From: an uncultured Prevotella sp.
Lineage (GTDB): Bacteria; Bacteroidota; Bacteroidia; Bacteroidales; Bacteroidaceae
Length of the DNA stretch: 64,000 bases
Reading direction: 5' to 3'
Assembly (NCBI GenBank): GCA_900544825.1
Contig: UQWP01000001.1
Coordinates: forward strand, 52,511-116,510
A program made the position numbers and the translations under genes. Below are positions 33,206-42,744 of this stretch, in pieces (within the stretch, counting starts at the first letter, position 1; each line of letters opens with the position of its first letter). The notes beneath the pieces are model-generated. The model saw only the letters and a list, made by a program, of their open reading frames with translations, was not told where the DNA came from and ran no database searches.

Positions 33206-34594
33206 ATGAAAAGATTGTATAAGAATTTGGTTTTGAAGAGCTTGGCACTTCTCGTTGTAGTGTTAAGCTCATGCTCAGGCAGCGATTACCTCAATGCCAT
33301 TCCTAAGAAAAGTACAGCCCTTATCTCGGTGGATTTGCAGCAGATGGCTTCCGATAAGAATGCGGAGGACAAGGCTGGTATGCTCAAGTCTCTGCTCCAT
33401 GTAGATGATGTAGATAAGTGTGGCATCGATATCTCTGAAAAACTTTATCTCTTCGAGAGTGCCGATGGTAACCTCGGTCTCTGTGCCAAGGTGAGCGATG
33501 AGGGGGATGTGGAAGACTGGCTTGCCTCGCTTGCCAAGAAGCGCATTGCTTCGGAAGTGAAGGAGCGCAAAGGTTTTCATTTCGCAGTATTGAAGGATTC
33601 ATGGCTCGTCGGCTTCTCCGGTCAGGCGCTCCTCGTGATGGGTCCTGTTGTCGCTGATGCCCAGGCTCAGCTCCAGCAACAGATGGTAAAATATCTTAAA
33701 GCTGAAGAGGAGAATGGCATCACCGTTTCTCCTATGTTCGAGCGTCTGCAAACCATCTCTTCTCCTATGGCAATGGTAGCTCAGGCACAGGCTTTGCCAG
33801 AGAAGTTCGTAGCTCCATTTACCCTGGGTGCTCCTAAGGATACCGATCCTTCGCAGGTGGTTATCGCTGCCGATATGGAGGTAAAGAATGGCATCCTGCA
33901 GGTTCAGGGTGAGACTTTCTCCTTTAATGAAACCATCGACAAGGCGTTGCAGAAGGCGGCACAAAACTACCGTCCTATCAAGGGCAGTTATGTGAAATCG
34001 ATGCCGGACGATGCCTTGGCGGGTATCTTCATGAACGTAAATGGCGAACAGTTCCTGCCGATGATGCAGAGCAACCGCAGTCTTCAGACTCTCCTGATGG
34101 GTATCAACCAGGCGGTGGATATGGATAACATCATGCGAAGCGTAGATGGCGATATGGCCATCGTCTTGCCTACCTTGGGTGATGCAGACCTGAAGATGAT
34201 GATGGCTGCTAAGTTGGCGCATAGCAAGTGGTTGGGTGATGTAGATTACTGGAAGACTTCATGTCCTGCCGGTGCCAAGATAGCAAACTGGGGTAAGAAT
34301 TCCTATTTCTATACCGATGGCAAGACTTCCTTCTATTTCGGCGTAACCGATGATAAGCAGTTCTTCAGCGGCAGCGATGAGCTGACGGCTCAGTATGCGG
34401 TGAAGCCAAGCAATCATCCGATAGATTCCAAGATCCAGAAGCTTATCGTGGGACAGAAGCTGGCGATGGTCATCAATCTCGCCAAGAGTTCTGATGGCAG
34501 CGGCACAGGCAAGGATGATGCCATCTCAACGGTTACCGGTCTGCTAGCCCCAGTCTTTGGCAATCTTACTTCTGTGGTTTATACTTTAAAGTAA
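33206..34594 (+). CDS. DUF4836 family lipoprotein
   Basis: The product has 462 residues from ATG 33206 (a second ATG lies 15 bp upstream at 33191). A lipoprotein signal (KNLVLKSLALLVVVLSSC, lipobox LSSC) is followed by the DUF4836 start YLNAIPKKSTALISVDLQQMA. The family is found in Bacteroidetes, is predicted to be cell-envelope bound and has no assigned function. It lies inside the operon, 30 bp before the ABC ATPase. Confidence 0.85.
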   Translation: MKRLYKNLVLKSLALLVVVLSSCSGSDYLNAIPKKSTALISVDLQQMASDKNAEDKAGMLKSLLHVDDVDKCGIDISEKLYLFESADGNLGLCAKVSDEGDVEDWLASLAKKRIASEVKERKGFHFAVLKDSWLVGFSGQALLVMGPVVADAQAQLQQQMVKYLKAEEENGITVSPMFERLQTISSPMAMVAQAQALPEKFVAPFTLGAPKDTDPSQVVIAADMEVKNGILQVQGETFSFNETIDKALQKAAQNYRPIKGSYVKSMPDDALAGIFMNVNGEQFLPMMQSNRSLQTLLMGINQAVDMDNIMRSVDGDMAIVLPTLGDADLKMMMAAKLAHSKWLGDVDYWKTSCPAGAKIANWGKNSYFYTDGKTSFYFGVTDDKQFFSGSDELTAQYAVKPSNHPIDSKIQKLIVGQKLAMVINLAKSSDGSGTGKDDAISTVTGLLAPVFGNLTSVVYTLK

Positions 34595-34623
34595 AAAGAT
34601 AAAACATTAAATAAAAAAACAAA

Positions 34624-35268
34624 GTGGAAAAGATTCAGCTTCATTCCGTTCTTCCTCAGGTTTTCGCCCAGCGTGAAGACCTGCATTCGGAGATATGGAA
34701 GCAGGATGTTACCTTCGAGAAAGGTCATCTCTATCTGGTAGAGGCTGAGAGTGGTAGCGGAAAGAGTACTTTCTGCAGCTACGTGCTCGGCTATCGTCAC
34801 GACTACAGCGGAAGTGTGATGTTTGATAATGATGTTACCGCCAATTATAAGGTTTCCGATTGGGTTGAGATGCGAAAGCGTCATATCAGTCATCTCTTTC
34901 AGGAACTCCGTCTCTTCCCAGAGCTTACGGCGATGGAGAATGTAGAGATCAAGAACAAGATTACCGGTTTCAAGAGCCGCGAGCAGATCCTGCAGTGGTT
35001 TGATATGCTTGGTATCGCCGACAAGGTGGATGCCAAGGTAGGGAAGATGTCGTTCGGTCAGCAGCAGCGTGTAGCGATGATGCGTGCCCTCTGCCAGCCT
35101 TTCGATTTCATTCTTGCAGATGAGCCGATCAGTCACCTTGACGACAACAACTCCCGCATCATGGGCGAAATCATGATGAAGGAGGCGAAGGAGCAGGGGG
35201 CTGGCGTCATCGTGACCAGTATCGGTAAGCACATGGACTTAAACTATGAACATATATTTAGATTATGA
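34624..35268 (+). CDS. ABC transporter ATP-binding protein (LolD/MacB type)
   Basis: The product has 214 residues with a GTG start preceded by AAAACAAA. Walker A ESGSGKST (near residue 42), Q-loop LFQELRLFPELT, signature MSFGQQQRVAMMRAL, Walker B FILADEPISHLDD. The H-loop position reads VTSIGK, so the usual histidine is replaced by serine, and the signature is MSFGQ instead of LSGGQ. Its stop overlaps the ATG of the permease (ATGA), so the two form one transporter. Confidence 0.88.
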   Translation: MEKIQLHSVLPQVFAQREDLHSEIWKQDVTFEKGHLYLVEAESGSGKSTFCSYVLGYRHDYSGSVMFDNDVTANYKVSDWVEMRKRHISHLFQELRLFPELTAMENVEIKNKITGFKSREQILQWFDMLGIADKVDAKVGKMSFGQQQRVAMMRALCQPFDFILADEPISHLDDNNSRIMGEIMMKEAKEQGAGVIVTSIGKHMDLNYEHIFRL

Positions 35269-36464
35269 ATCTGGTTTGGAAGTTACTTCGTCAGCATATC
35301 AGCATACCTCAGTTTGCAGGCTTTGCCTTTGCCAACCTCTTCGGTATGCTCATCGTACTTTTCGGTTTTCAGTTTTATCAGGATGTGCTGCCTGTCTTCA
35401 CCCAGCAAGACAGTTTTATGAAAGCCGACTATCTCATCATGAGCAAGAAAATAGGTATGGGCAATACCATCAGCGGCCGCTCCAATACCTTTTCGGGAGC
35501 TGAGATGGATGATGTCAGCGACCAGAAGTTCGTGAAGAAGATAGGCAAGTTTACCTCTACCGAGTACAAGGTAGATGCGCAGATGAGCGTAAATGGTGTG
35601 AATGTATTAAACAGTGAGCTTTTCTTCGAGAGTGTTCCTGATGGTTTCGTGGATGTTCCGCTCAAGGATTGGAAATACACACCCGGTGAGAAGGTGGTGC
35701 CAATCATCCTCCCGCGTACCTATATTAATATGTATAACTTCGGATTCGCCCAAAGTCATTCGCTCCCTAAGATCAGCGATGGACTGATGGGAATGATCGA
35801 TTTCAACATCTGCATACAGGCAGGTGGCAAGAAAGAACTGTTCAAGGGAAAGGTCATCGGATTCTCATCCCGTCTCAACACCATTCTCGTGCCACAGGCA
35901 TTCATGGATTGGAGCAACCAGGAGTTTGCGCCTAACCAGAAGAGCGATCCTACCCGTCTGATCGTAGAGGTAGGCAATCCGGGCGACGAGAACATCACCA
36001 AATATCTTGATGACAACGGTTATGAAGTAGAGACCGATAAGCTCGATGCCGAGAAAACCACCTATTTCCTCCGTATGATGGTATCGATGGTGATGATTAT
36101 CGGTCTTGTGATTTCCGTTCTGAGTTTCTATATCCTGATGCTCAGCATCTATCTCCTGGTGCAGAAGAACTCTTCCAAGTTGGAGAATCTGCTCCTGATA
36201 GGTTACAGTCCGGGCAATGTAGCGAAGCCCTATCAGGTGCTCACCATCTCTCTGAACATCGTGGTACTGGTCATCGCCTGGCTCATCCTCTTCTTCCTGC
36301 GAGGATACTATATGGATTTCATCGAAGCACTCTTCCCTGACATCGAAGAGGGAACGATGTTTCCAGCCATAGCCTTAGGCTTTGCCCTCTTCCTTGTGGT
36401 TTCGGTTCTGAATATAGTAGCCATCCGTCGCAAGGTAATGAGTATCTGGCAGCGAAAGGAGTAA
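35265..36464 (+). CDS. FtsX/MacB-like ABC permease
   Basis: The product has 399 residues and the MacB/FtsX layout. One N-terminal transmembrane helix (about 18-38) is followed by a large extracytoplasmic domain (40-265) and three C-terminal helices (about 270-300, 325-350, 365-390) in an FtsX domain. It works with the ATPase encoded just upstream. Such mechanotransmission-type transporters handle lipoproteins, peptides or cell-wall hydrolases; the cargo is unknown. Last gene of the six-gene operon; a dispersed repeat follows 15 bp after the stop. Confidence 0.85.
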   Translation: MNLVWKLLRQHISIPQFAGFAFANLFGMLIVLFGFQFYQDVLPVFTQQDSFMKADYLIMSKKIGMGNTISGRSNTFSGAEMDDVSDQKFVKKIGKFTSTEYKVDAQMSVNGVNVLNSELFFESVPDGFVDVPLKDWKYTPGEKVVPIILPRTYINMYNFGFAQSHSLPKISDGLMGMIDFNICIQAGGKKELFKGKVIGFSSRLNTILVPQAFMDWSNQEFAPNQKSDPTRLIVEVGNPGDENITKYLDDNGYEVETDKLDAEKTTYFLRMMVSMVMIIGLVISVLSFYILMLSIYLLVQKNSSKLENLLLIGYSPGNVAKPYQVLTISLNIVVLVIAWLILFFLRGYYMDFIEALFPDIEEGTMFPAIALGFALFLVVSVLNIVAIRRKVMSIWQRKE

Positions 36465-36478
36465 GCGCCCATACCCCC

Positions 36479-36504
36479 GTTCCAGGCGATTCCATCGCCT
36501 GTCC
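36479..36504 (+). repeat. Dispersed 26 bp palindromic repeat, copy 2
   Basis: Identical over 26 bases to 24710-24735, with the palindrome AGGCGATTCCATCGCCT. It lies just after the stop of the ABC permease. Confidence 0.75.
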
Positions 36505-36579
36505 AAAGAGAAGAGTCCCCCTCCGCCACCCTCAAAAAAACTATAAGCAAACACCCCTTATTAATAACAATTTAAAGAA

Positions 36580-36612
36580 AATCTGCGTTATTTGCTTAAC
36601 GCAGATTTTTTT
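36580..36612 (+). terminator. Terminator of the nucleoside permease - ABC operon
   Basis: AATCTGCGTTA (36580-36590) pairs with TAACGCAGATT (36597-36607), followed by T8. Confidence 0.85.
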
Positions 36613-36669
36613 TGTGTTATAAAACATCATTTTTAATGCAGATGTAACATTTATATCGATTTTTTTGTT

Positions 36670-36677
36670 TATATTTG
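36670..36677 (+). promoter_or_regulatory. -7 box of the TonB-receptor operon
   Basis: TATATTTG fits the consensus, 64 bp before the ATG at 36741. No -33 element seen. Confidence 0.55.
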
Positions 36678-36740
36678 CACTCGAAATCAATATTAAGGGA
36701 ATGTTTCCCGGTATTATTAATTAATTTTTAGAAAAAAGGT

Positions 36741-39700
36741 ATGCAGAAAAGATTGCATTTATTAATGGCTTTGCTGGCCTTTATGGTTACTACAGCCATG
36801 GCACAGATTACTACTTCTGGTTTAAGTGGTTCTGTGACTGCAAGTGGTGAAGACGTGATTGGCGCAACGATTGAGGCCGTTCACGTTCCTTCTGGAACTC
36901 GTTACAAAGCTGTAACCAACATTGATGGTATGTTCACTATCAATGGTATGCGTGTCGGCGGTCCTTACGAAGTCAAGATCAGCTACATCGGCTACAAGAC
37001 TAAGGTCGTAAAGAACGTCACCCTTCAGCTTGGTGAAACTTACAACTTGAAAGAAACTCTTGATGAGGATGCTAAGCAGCTTGGCGAAGTTGTAGTAGTA
37101 GCAAAGGGTTCCAAGTTCAGTGTAGAGAAGACTGGTGCTTCTACCAACATCTCTAATGCACAGATTGCTAACATGCCAACTGTTAGCCGTAGCATTACAG
37201 ATATCACCCGTCTTTCTCCTTATGGTGGAAACGGAATGTCATTCGCCGGTGCTGATGGCCGTACAGCTAACTTCACTGTGGATGGTGCAAACTTCAACAA
37301 CAACTTCGGTTTGAGCTCAAAGCTTCCTGGTGGTGGTGCTCCTATCTCTCTGGATGCTATCGAGGAAATGCAGGTTGTTATTTCTCCTTATGATGTTCGT
37401 CAGACTAACTTCGTAGGTGGTGGTGTCAATGCGATTACCAAGTCTGGTACCAACAACTTCAAGGGTAGCGCTTATGTATATCACAAGAATGAGAACATGC
37501 GTGGTGATGCTATCGAGCGTGAGCAGATTTCTGGTGCACGTGAGAAGGATCAGCAGACTACTTGGGGTTTCTCCCTCGGTGGTCCTATCATCAAGAACAA
37601 GTTGTTCTTCTTCGCTAATGGTGAAATGGTCAAGACTCCTACAGTGGTAAACCGCTGGAGAGGTTCTGAGGATGGTATCGGTGATGCTGAGAACTATATC
37701 TCTCGTACCAAGCTTGCTGATTTGGAGAGAGTTTCTAAGTTCGTAAAGGATAAGTATGGTTACGATACTGGTTCATGGACCAACTTCCCTGCAGACGAGA
37801 GCAACTACAAGCTTCTCTTCCGTGTGGACTGGAACATCACAGACAAGCATCACTTGGCTGTACGCTACAACTATACCAAGAACCGTTCTTGGCAGGCTCC
37901 TAACGCATCATCTATGGATGGTGGTACACGTGCATCTGGTAGCCGTATGTCTCAGTACTCTATGTCATTTGCCAACAGTATGTATGCCAATGACAACCTC
38001 GTAAACTCTTGGACTGTTGACTTGAACAGCCGTTTCACAGATAATCTGTCTAACCAGTTCCTGTTCACATACTCTAAGCTGGATGATAGCCGTTACACCA
38101 ATTCTTCTGAGTTCCCATTCATCGATATCCTCGATGGCGGACAGAAGAGCGTAGATGGAACTGCTGATGCTGATGGTACCAACAACTACATGGCTCTGGG
38201 TTATGAGTTGTTTACTTGGAACAATGCCGTACACAATACTGTATGGAATATCAAGGATGACGTAACTTACTATCTCGGTAAGCACAAGATCATCGCTGGT
38301 CTCAACTTCGAGCACCAGATGGCAGACAATGCTTATCAGCGTAATGGTTCAGGTTACTATCGTTACAAGAGTCTCAACGACTTCCTGAATGGAGCTGCTC
38401 CTGAGATTGTATGTTTGACCTATGGTTATGGTGGCAACAACAATCCTGCTGCCCGTGTACAGTATAACAAGGCTGGTATCTATGCTCAGGATGAGTGGCA
38501 GATGACTCCTCAGTTCAAGTTGACCTATGGTCTTCGTCTGGATGGTCTGTTCTTCAACAATTCAGATTTGATGACTAATAATAGGATTCTCCAAGAAGAT
38601 TACAATGGTCGTCACATCGACTCAGGTAAGTGGCCAAATAGCTCCTTGACTGTATCTCCTCGTATCGGTTTCGTATATGATGTATTTGGTGACAAGACTT
38701 TGAAGTTCCGTGGTGGTACAGGTTTCTTCCAGGGCCGTTTGCCATTGGTATTCTTCACCAACTTGCCAACCAACTCTGGTATGGTACAGTATCAGGCAAA
38801 TATCAATGCAACATCAAAGAATCCTCTTACAGGTGAGAAGAAGACAGATATGAACCAGTTTGCTGGTGGTCTTGTTGTTGATAAGGATGGTAAGCCAACA
38901 GCTGCAGCTCTCCGTGACAAGTTGATTTCTATGGGTTACCCAGAGAACATCACTCCAGAAGATGGTTCACTTCCTTCTGCTATCTCTGCTGTAGATAGAA
39001 ATTTCAAGTTGCCACAGGTATGGAAGACATCTTTCGCTGTAGATTATCAGATTCCTGTGTCATTCCCAATGTCAGTTTCTGTTGAGGGTATCTTCAACAA
39101 GACATTGAATGCTGCTACATTGACCGACTGGAGCGTACAGGATGCCAAGGGCTTCCCACGTTTCAATGGTGCAGACAACCGCCCTGTATATCCTAAGGGA
39201 TCTTCAGTAGGTACTCATGCTTATGTACTTGAGAACACAAGCCGTGGTTACGGTTGGTCATTCTCTGCACAGGTAAATGCTCAGCCATGGGAATGGTTGA
39301 ACTTGATGGCTGCCTATACTCATACTGTATCTAAGGAGGTTACATCACTTCCTGGATCTAACGCATCTTCTGTATTGAACTACATCTCTACAGTATATGG
39401 TCCTAACAACATCAAGTTGCACAACGGACAGAATGTAACTCCTGATCGTGTCATTGCTTCTGCAACTATCCACGACAAGAGCAACAACCACTACAGCTTC
39501 ATCTATGAGGCATGGCGTGGTGGTTACAACTACTCTTACATGACTGTAAACGATATCAATAATGATGGTTACAACTATGATGCTCTCTACATCCCAACCG
39601 ACAAGCAGGTAGCTGACAATGAGTTCCGCTTCAAGTCAGAGGATGATAAGACCCGCTTCATGGATTATGTACATGCCAACAGCTACCTGAAGAATCATCA

Positions 39701-40052
39701 GGGTGAGTATGCAGAGGCTTACAGCCTTTACAACCCTTGGGTACATCGTATCGACTTCAGCTACAAGCACGACTTCAAGTTTGATGTGGCTGGTCATACC
39801 AATACTCTTCAGTTGAGCTTCGATATGAAGAACGTACTCAACTTCTTCAACTCTAGCTGGGGTGTCATGAAGTACTTGAACCCTGAGATTGGTTCAGATC
39901 CACGTATCTTGCGTTACGAGGGTCAGGATGCAGAGGGTTATGCAACCTTCTCTACTCCAAAGTCAATCAATGGTAACACCAAGACTTTCGTACCAAATCA
40001 TGCTATCGGTCAGTGCTGGTATGCATCAGTGGGTCTCCGTTACATCTTCTAA
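36741..40052 (+). CDS. Oar-like TonB-dependent outer-membrane receptor
   Basis: The product has 1103 residues and a signal peptide (cleavage near TAMAQ). A carboxypeptidase-regulatory-like domain (about 27-115, LSGSVTASGEDVIGATIEAVH) is followed by a plug domain (about 120-230, with VPTVSRSITDITRLSPY-like sequence and VDGANFNNNFGL) and a 22-strand barrel ending SVGLRYIF. It resembles Oar-type receptors and not SusC, and no SusD gene follows. Codon use is strongly biased, suggesting high expression. The next gene, 20 bp on, is a BACON/OB-fold lipoprotein, then a secreted nuclease, so the imported ligand might be nucleic-acid derived (inference). Confidence 0.9.
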   Translation: MQKRLHLLMALLAFMVTTAMAQITTSGLSGSVTASGEDVIGATIEAVHVPSGTRYKAVTNIDGMFTINGMRVGGPYEVKISYIGYKTKVVKNVTLQLGETYNLKETLDEDAKQLGEVVVVAKGSKFSVEKTGASTNISNAQIANMPTVSRSITDITRLSPYGGNGMSFAGADGRTANFTVDGANFNNNFGLSSKLPGGGAPISLDAIEEMQVVISPYDVRQTNFVGGGVNAITKSGTNNFKGSAYVYHKNENMRGDAIEREQISGAREKDQQTTWGFSLGGPIIKNKLFFFANGEMVKTPTVVNRWRGSEDGIGDAENYISRTKLADLERVSKFVKDKYGYDTGSWTNFPADESNYKLLFRVDWNITDKHHLAVRYNYTKNRSWQAPNASSMDGGTRASGSRMSQYSMSFANSMYANDNLVNSWTVDLNSRFTDNLSNQFLFTYSKLDDSRYTNSSEFPFIDILDGGQKSVDGTADADGTNNYMALGYELFTWNNAVHNTVWNIKDDVTYYLGKHKIIAGLNFEHQMADNAYQRNGSGYYRYKSLNDFLNGAAPEIVCLTYGYGGNNNPAARVQYNKAGIYAQDEWQMTPQFKLTYGLRLDGLFFNNSDLMTNNRILQEDYNGRHIDSGKWPNSSLTVSPRIGFVYDVFGDKTLKFRGGTGFFQGRLPLVFFTNLPTNSGMVQYQANINATSKNPLTGEKKTDMNQFAGGLVVDKDGKPTAAALRDKLISMGYPENITPEDGSLPSAISAVDRNFKLPQVWKTSFAVDYQIPVSFPMSVSVEGIFNKTLNAATLTDWSVQDAKGFPRFNGADNRPVYPKGSSVGTHAYVLENTSRGYGWSFSAQVNAQPWEWLNLMAAYTHTVSKEVTSLPGSNASSVLNYISTVYGPNNIKLHNGQNVTPDRVIASATIHDKSNNHYSFIYEAWRGGYNYSYMTVNDINNDGYNYDALYIPTDKQVADNEFRFKSEDDKTRFMDYVHANSYLKNHQGEYAEAYSLYNPWVHRIDFSYKHDFKFDVAGHTNTLQLSFDMKNVLNFFNSSWGVMKYLNPEIGSDPRILRYEGQDAEGYATFSTPKSINGNTKTFVPNHAIGQCWYASVGLRYIF

Positions 40053-40071
40053 TTAATAAAGTATCGAAATT

Positions 40072-41604
40072 ATGAAATTTAAATATTTATTCATCGCATT
40101 GATCGCCGTAGCAGGCTTCTTTGCAAGTTGTAGCGATGATAAGGACTTAGGTCAGCTTGATGGCATTCAGCTTTCTCAGTCATCTCTCTCTATTCCAGTA
40201 GAGGGTGGAAAGGTTGAATTTGATGTTACTTCTGCTGCTGACTGGAAGTTTGTTACCAATGACAAGAAGGGCAATCCTGTGGATTCTATTCCTGCCTGGA
40301 TTTCTTCTTCTTGCACGAGCGGTAGTGCTGGTACAACTCATGTTGTTTTCAATGCTGCTGCTACAAAGGGTGCTAACAACAGTACCTTCAAGTTGGTAAG
40401 TGGTGCATATACTCAGTATATCACTGTAATCCAGGGTGTATTGAATCCTCCATTCTCTACCTGTGCTGAAATTCTGGCAGGTAATGATGGTGAGACTTAT
40501 AAGGTGAAGGGTACGCTCACCAGGCTTTCTAATACTCAGTATGGTAACTGGTATATCAATGATGGTACTGGTGAAGTGTATGTTTATGGTACACTTGATG
40601 CCAATGGTAGTGAGAAGAACTTCGCTAGCTTGAAGCTGGAGGAGGGTGATGAGGTTACCATCCAGGGTCCAAGAGAGACTTACAAGGGTACTCCTCAGTT
40701 GAAGAACGTAACCGTTTTGAGCTATACCAAGTCTTTGATCAAGGTTGAAGAACTCGATAAGGATACCTTGAATAAGGCTGGTGAGGACTTCAAGGTTACC
40801 TTGACTGTAAAGGGTGAAGGCGTAACTGTTGACATCCCTGAGGCTGACCAGAGCTGGTTGTCTGTAAAGGGTATCGTTACAAGCGGTACAAAGGCAGAGA
40901 TTACATTCCATGCCAATGCCAATGCCGGTGGTGCTCGTTCTTCTAGCATCGGTTTCATTTCTACCAAGGGTAAGCAGAGCTCTACTGTTACTGCTGCAGT
41001 TTATCAGTTGGGTTCTATCATTGAGTGCCCTATTGCTGACTTCAACAAGGCAGAAGCAGGTTCTACCGTTTATCGTCTGACTGGTGTCATTACTAAGGTT
41101 GCTAATGCAACATATGGTAATTGCTACATCAAGGATGCTACTGGCGAAACATACGTTTATGGTATCGGTGTCAAGGGCGACTTCGAGAAGAAGGGCTTGA
41201 AGGTAGGTGACGTCGTTACACTTACTGGTGTGAAGGATATCTATAATGGTACAGGTCAGATGAAGAAAGCAACTTTGGAGGATGTGAAGGTAGTAACCAA
41301 GATTTCTGTAGCTGACTTCCTGACTAAGAAAGATGACGAAAACGTTTATTACATGTTGGAAGGTACCATTACAGAGTTTGCCGGTCAGAAGAATGATTTG
41401 AAGACATACGGTAACTTCGGTTTGACTGATAAAACTGGTTCTGCTTACGTCTATGGCTTGACAGCAGGCTGGGGAGGTGAAGGCAAGAAGGCTGGTGAAC
41501 TTGGCTTGAACTTTGGTGATAAGATTACCATCATTGGCTATCATACATCTTACAAGGGCAATCCTCAGGTAGGTGGTGCATTCCTCTTCTCTAAGGGTGA
41601 ATAA
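40072..41604 (+). CDS. Surface lipoprotein with BACON and OB-fold domains
   Basis: The product has 510 residues and a lipoprotein signal (LFIALIAVAGFFASC, Cys20). Domains in order: BACON-like (about 33-125, LSQSSLSIPVEGGKVEFDVTSAADWKF), OB-fold module (about 130-222), second BACON-like domain (about 228-320, ending TVTAAVYQL), then two more OB-fold modules (325-408 and 412-510). The OB modules share the pattern YKVKGTLTRLSNTQYGNWYINDGTGEVYVYG / YRLTGVITKVANATYGNCYIKDATGETYVYG. OB folds of this type are seen in secreted nuclease-associated proteins. It is probably the partner of the upstream receptor. Confidence 0.8.
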   Translation: MKFKYLFIALIAVAGFFASCSDDKDLGQLDGIQLSQSSLSIPVEGGKVEFDVTSAADWKFVTNDKKGNPVDSIPAWISSSCTSGSAGTTHVVFNAAATKGANNSTFKLVSGAYTQYITVIQGVLNPPFSTCAEILAGNDGETYKVKGTLTRLSNTQYGNWYINDGTGEVYVYGTLDANGSEKNFASLKLEEGDEVTIQGPRETYKGTPQLKNVTVLSYTKSLIKVEELDKDTLNKAGEDFKVTLTVKGEGVTVDIPEADQSWLSVKGIVTSGTKAEITFHANANAGGARSSSIGFISTKGKQSSTVTAAVYQLGSIIECPIADFNKAEAGSTVYRLTGVITKVANATYGNCYIKDATGETYVYGIGVKGDFEKKGLKVGDVVTLTGVKDIYNGTGQMKKATLEDVKVVTKISVADFLTKKDDENVYYMLEGTITEFAGQKNDLKTYGNFGLTDKTGSAYVYGLTAGWGGEGKKAGELGLNFGDKITIIGYHTSYKGNPQVGGAFLFSKGE

Positions 41605-41637
41605 ACTGATAAGTAAGTTTAATAAATAGATAAGGTT

Positions 41638-41678
41638 AAGCGAGAATGTTACTGAATAGGTGATGTTCTCGCTTTTCA
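41638..41678 (+). terminator. Terminator after the BACON/OB lipoprotein gene
   Basis: AAGCGAGAA (41638-41646) pairs with TTCTCGCTT (41666-41674), then TTTC. It lies 10 bp before the next ATG, so the nuclease would be expressed only by read-through or its own promoter. Confidence 0.6.
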
Positions 41679-41687
41679 ATTGTAGTT

Positions 41688-42641
41688 ATGAAGACAAAAT
41701 GGTTTTATCTTCTTTCCTTGAGTTTCCTCCTGGCTTTCTCTGCGTGCAGTAGCGACGGAGATGACCAGGGCTCGCGAAAGATTCGAATGCGAATAAGAAT
41801 GTAGTTTCTGCTTCTGTTCCAACAGAAGCAACAGGGTTGTAATTCCCTAAGATTGTGGCGAATGGTACCTCTAGAAATGTGGTGCTCGTTCGCAGAACGG
41901 CTGACTATGGCGTTACCTATTCCACTTACTACGATTTGGATAAGAAGTCGCCAAGATGGTGCTGCTATCAGGTCTGCCAGTCTAATAATAAGAAAAACTG
42001 GACTAGAAAGCAGTGGAAAGGTGCCACCTGGATGGGTAAGAAATGGAGTGGGGAGCCGTTCCAGAAAGACCCGGATGTAGATGCTGATTGCCAGCCACCG
42101 GTTAGCAATGAGTTTAGCAAAAGTGGATATGATCGTGGTCACATCGTGGCTTCTGAGGATAGAGTTTACAGTCAGGATGCCAATGGACAGACCTTCTATA
42201 TGACCAACATGTTTCCCCAGATGCATGATTTCAATGCCGGTATCTGGGAAGATATGGAGAAGCTGATCCGTAATTTCCTTACCTACGATATGAGTACCCA
42301 AGCATCTCATGCCAAAGACACGCTTTATGTGTGCAAAGGTGGTACCATTGATTCTTCTGATAAGATTTTGAATCATACGAAGAATGGTTATATCGTTCCG
42401 AAGTATTTCTTCTGTGCGGTTCTTCTGAAGAATGCCAAAGGTTATCAGGCTATCGGCTTCTGGTTCCGCCACAGCGCTTACGGTTCATCTGAAACGGTTA
42501 AGGGTCATGTGGTCAATATCAAGAGGCTGGAAGAGCTGACGGGACTCGATTTCTTCTGCAATCTTCCGGATGATATTGAGAGAAGCATAGAAAATGCTTC
42601 TTCTGATCCGAATACGGTTAAGGAAAAGTGGGGGATTCTAA
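41688..42641 (+). pseudogene. Secreted DNA/RNA non-specific endonuclease, broken by frameshifts and a stop
   Basis: The ATG at 41688 opens a lipoprotein signal (WFYLLSLSFLLAFSAC) but the frame stops at 41802-41804. The linker continues in the +2 frame (NANKNVVSASVPTEATGL from 41786), is stopped by TAA at 41840-41842, then the catalytic domain runs on in that frame with the DRGH motif (SGYDRGHIVAS) and TNMFPQMHDFNAGIWEDME of the beta-beta-alpha-metal nuclease family. After TVKEKWG, a G5 run at 42630-42634 shifts the frame; one G fewer would give a stop at 42639-42641. As it stands the frame runs into the terminator hairpin. A GTG at 41855 could yield a cytosolic domain, but this is more likely a pseudogene or carries sequence errors. 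Confidence 0.8.
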
Positions 42642-42684
42642 TCATTTCTCTTGTTGTATGCAATAAGAAAGAATCCGTATATGA

Positions 42685-42722
42685 AAAAGGGTGCGTCATC
42701 AATCCGTGACGCACCCTTTTAA
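42685..42722. terminator. Bidirectional terminator after the nuclease
   Basis: AAAAGGGTGCGTCA (42685-42698) pairs with TGACGCACCCTTTT (42707-42720), between convergent genes. Confidence 0.85.
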
Positions 42723-42744
42723 TTTATATGATACCAGTTGGATA

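Noticed and set aside
40180..41679. Minus-strand open frame of 499 codons
   Set aside because: Antisense to the BACON/OB lipoprotein, which has a lipobox, domain repeats and operon context.
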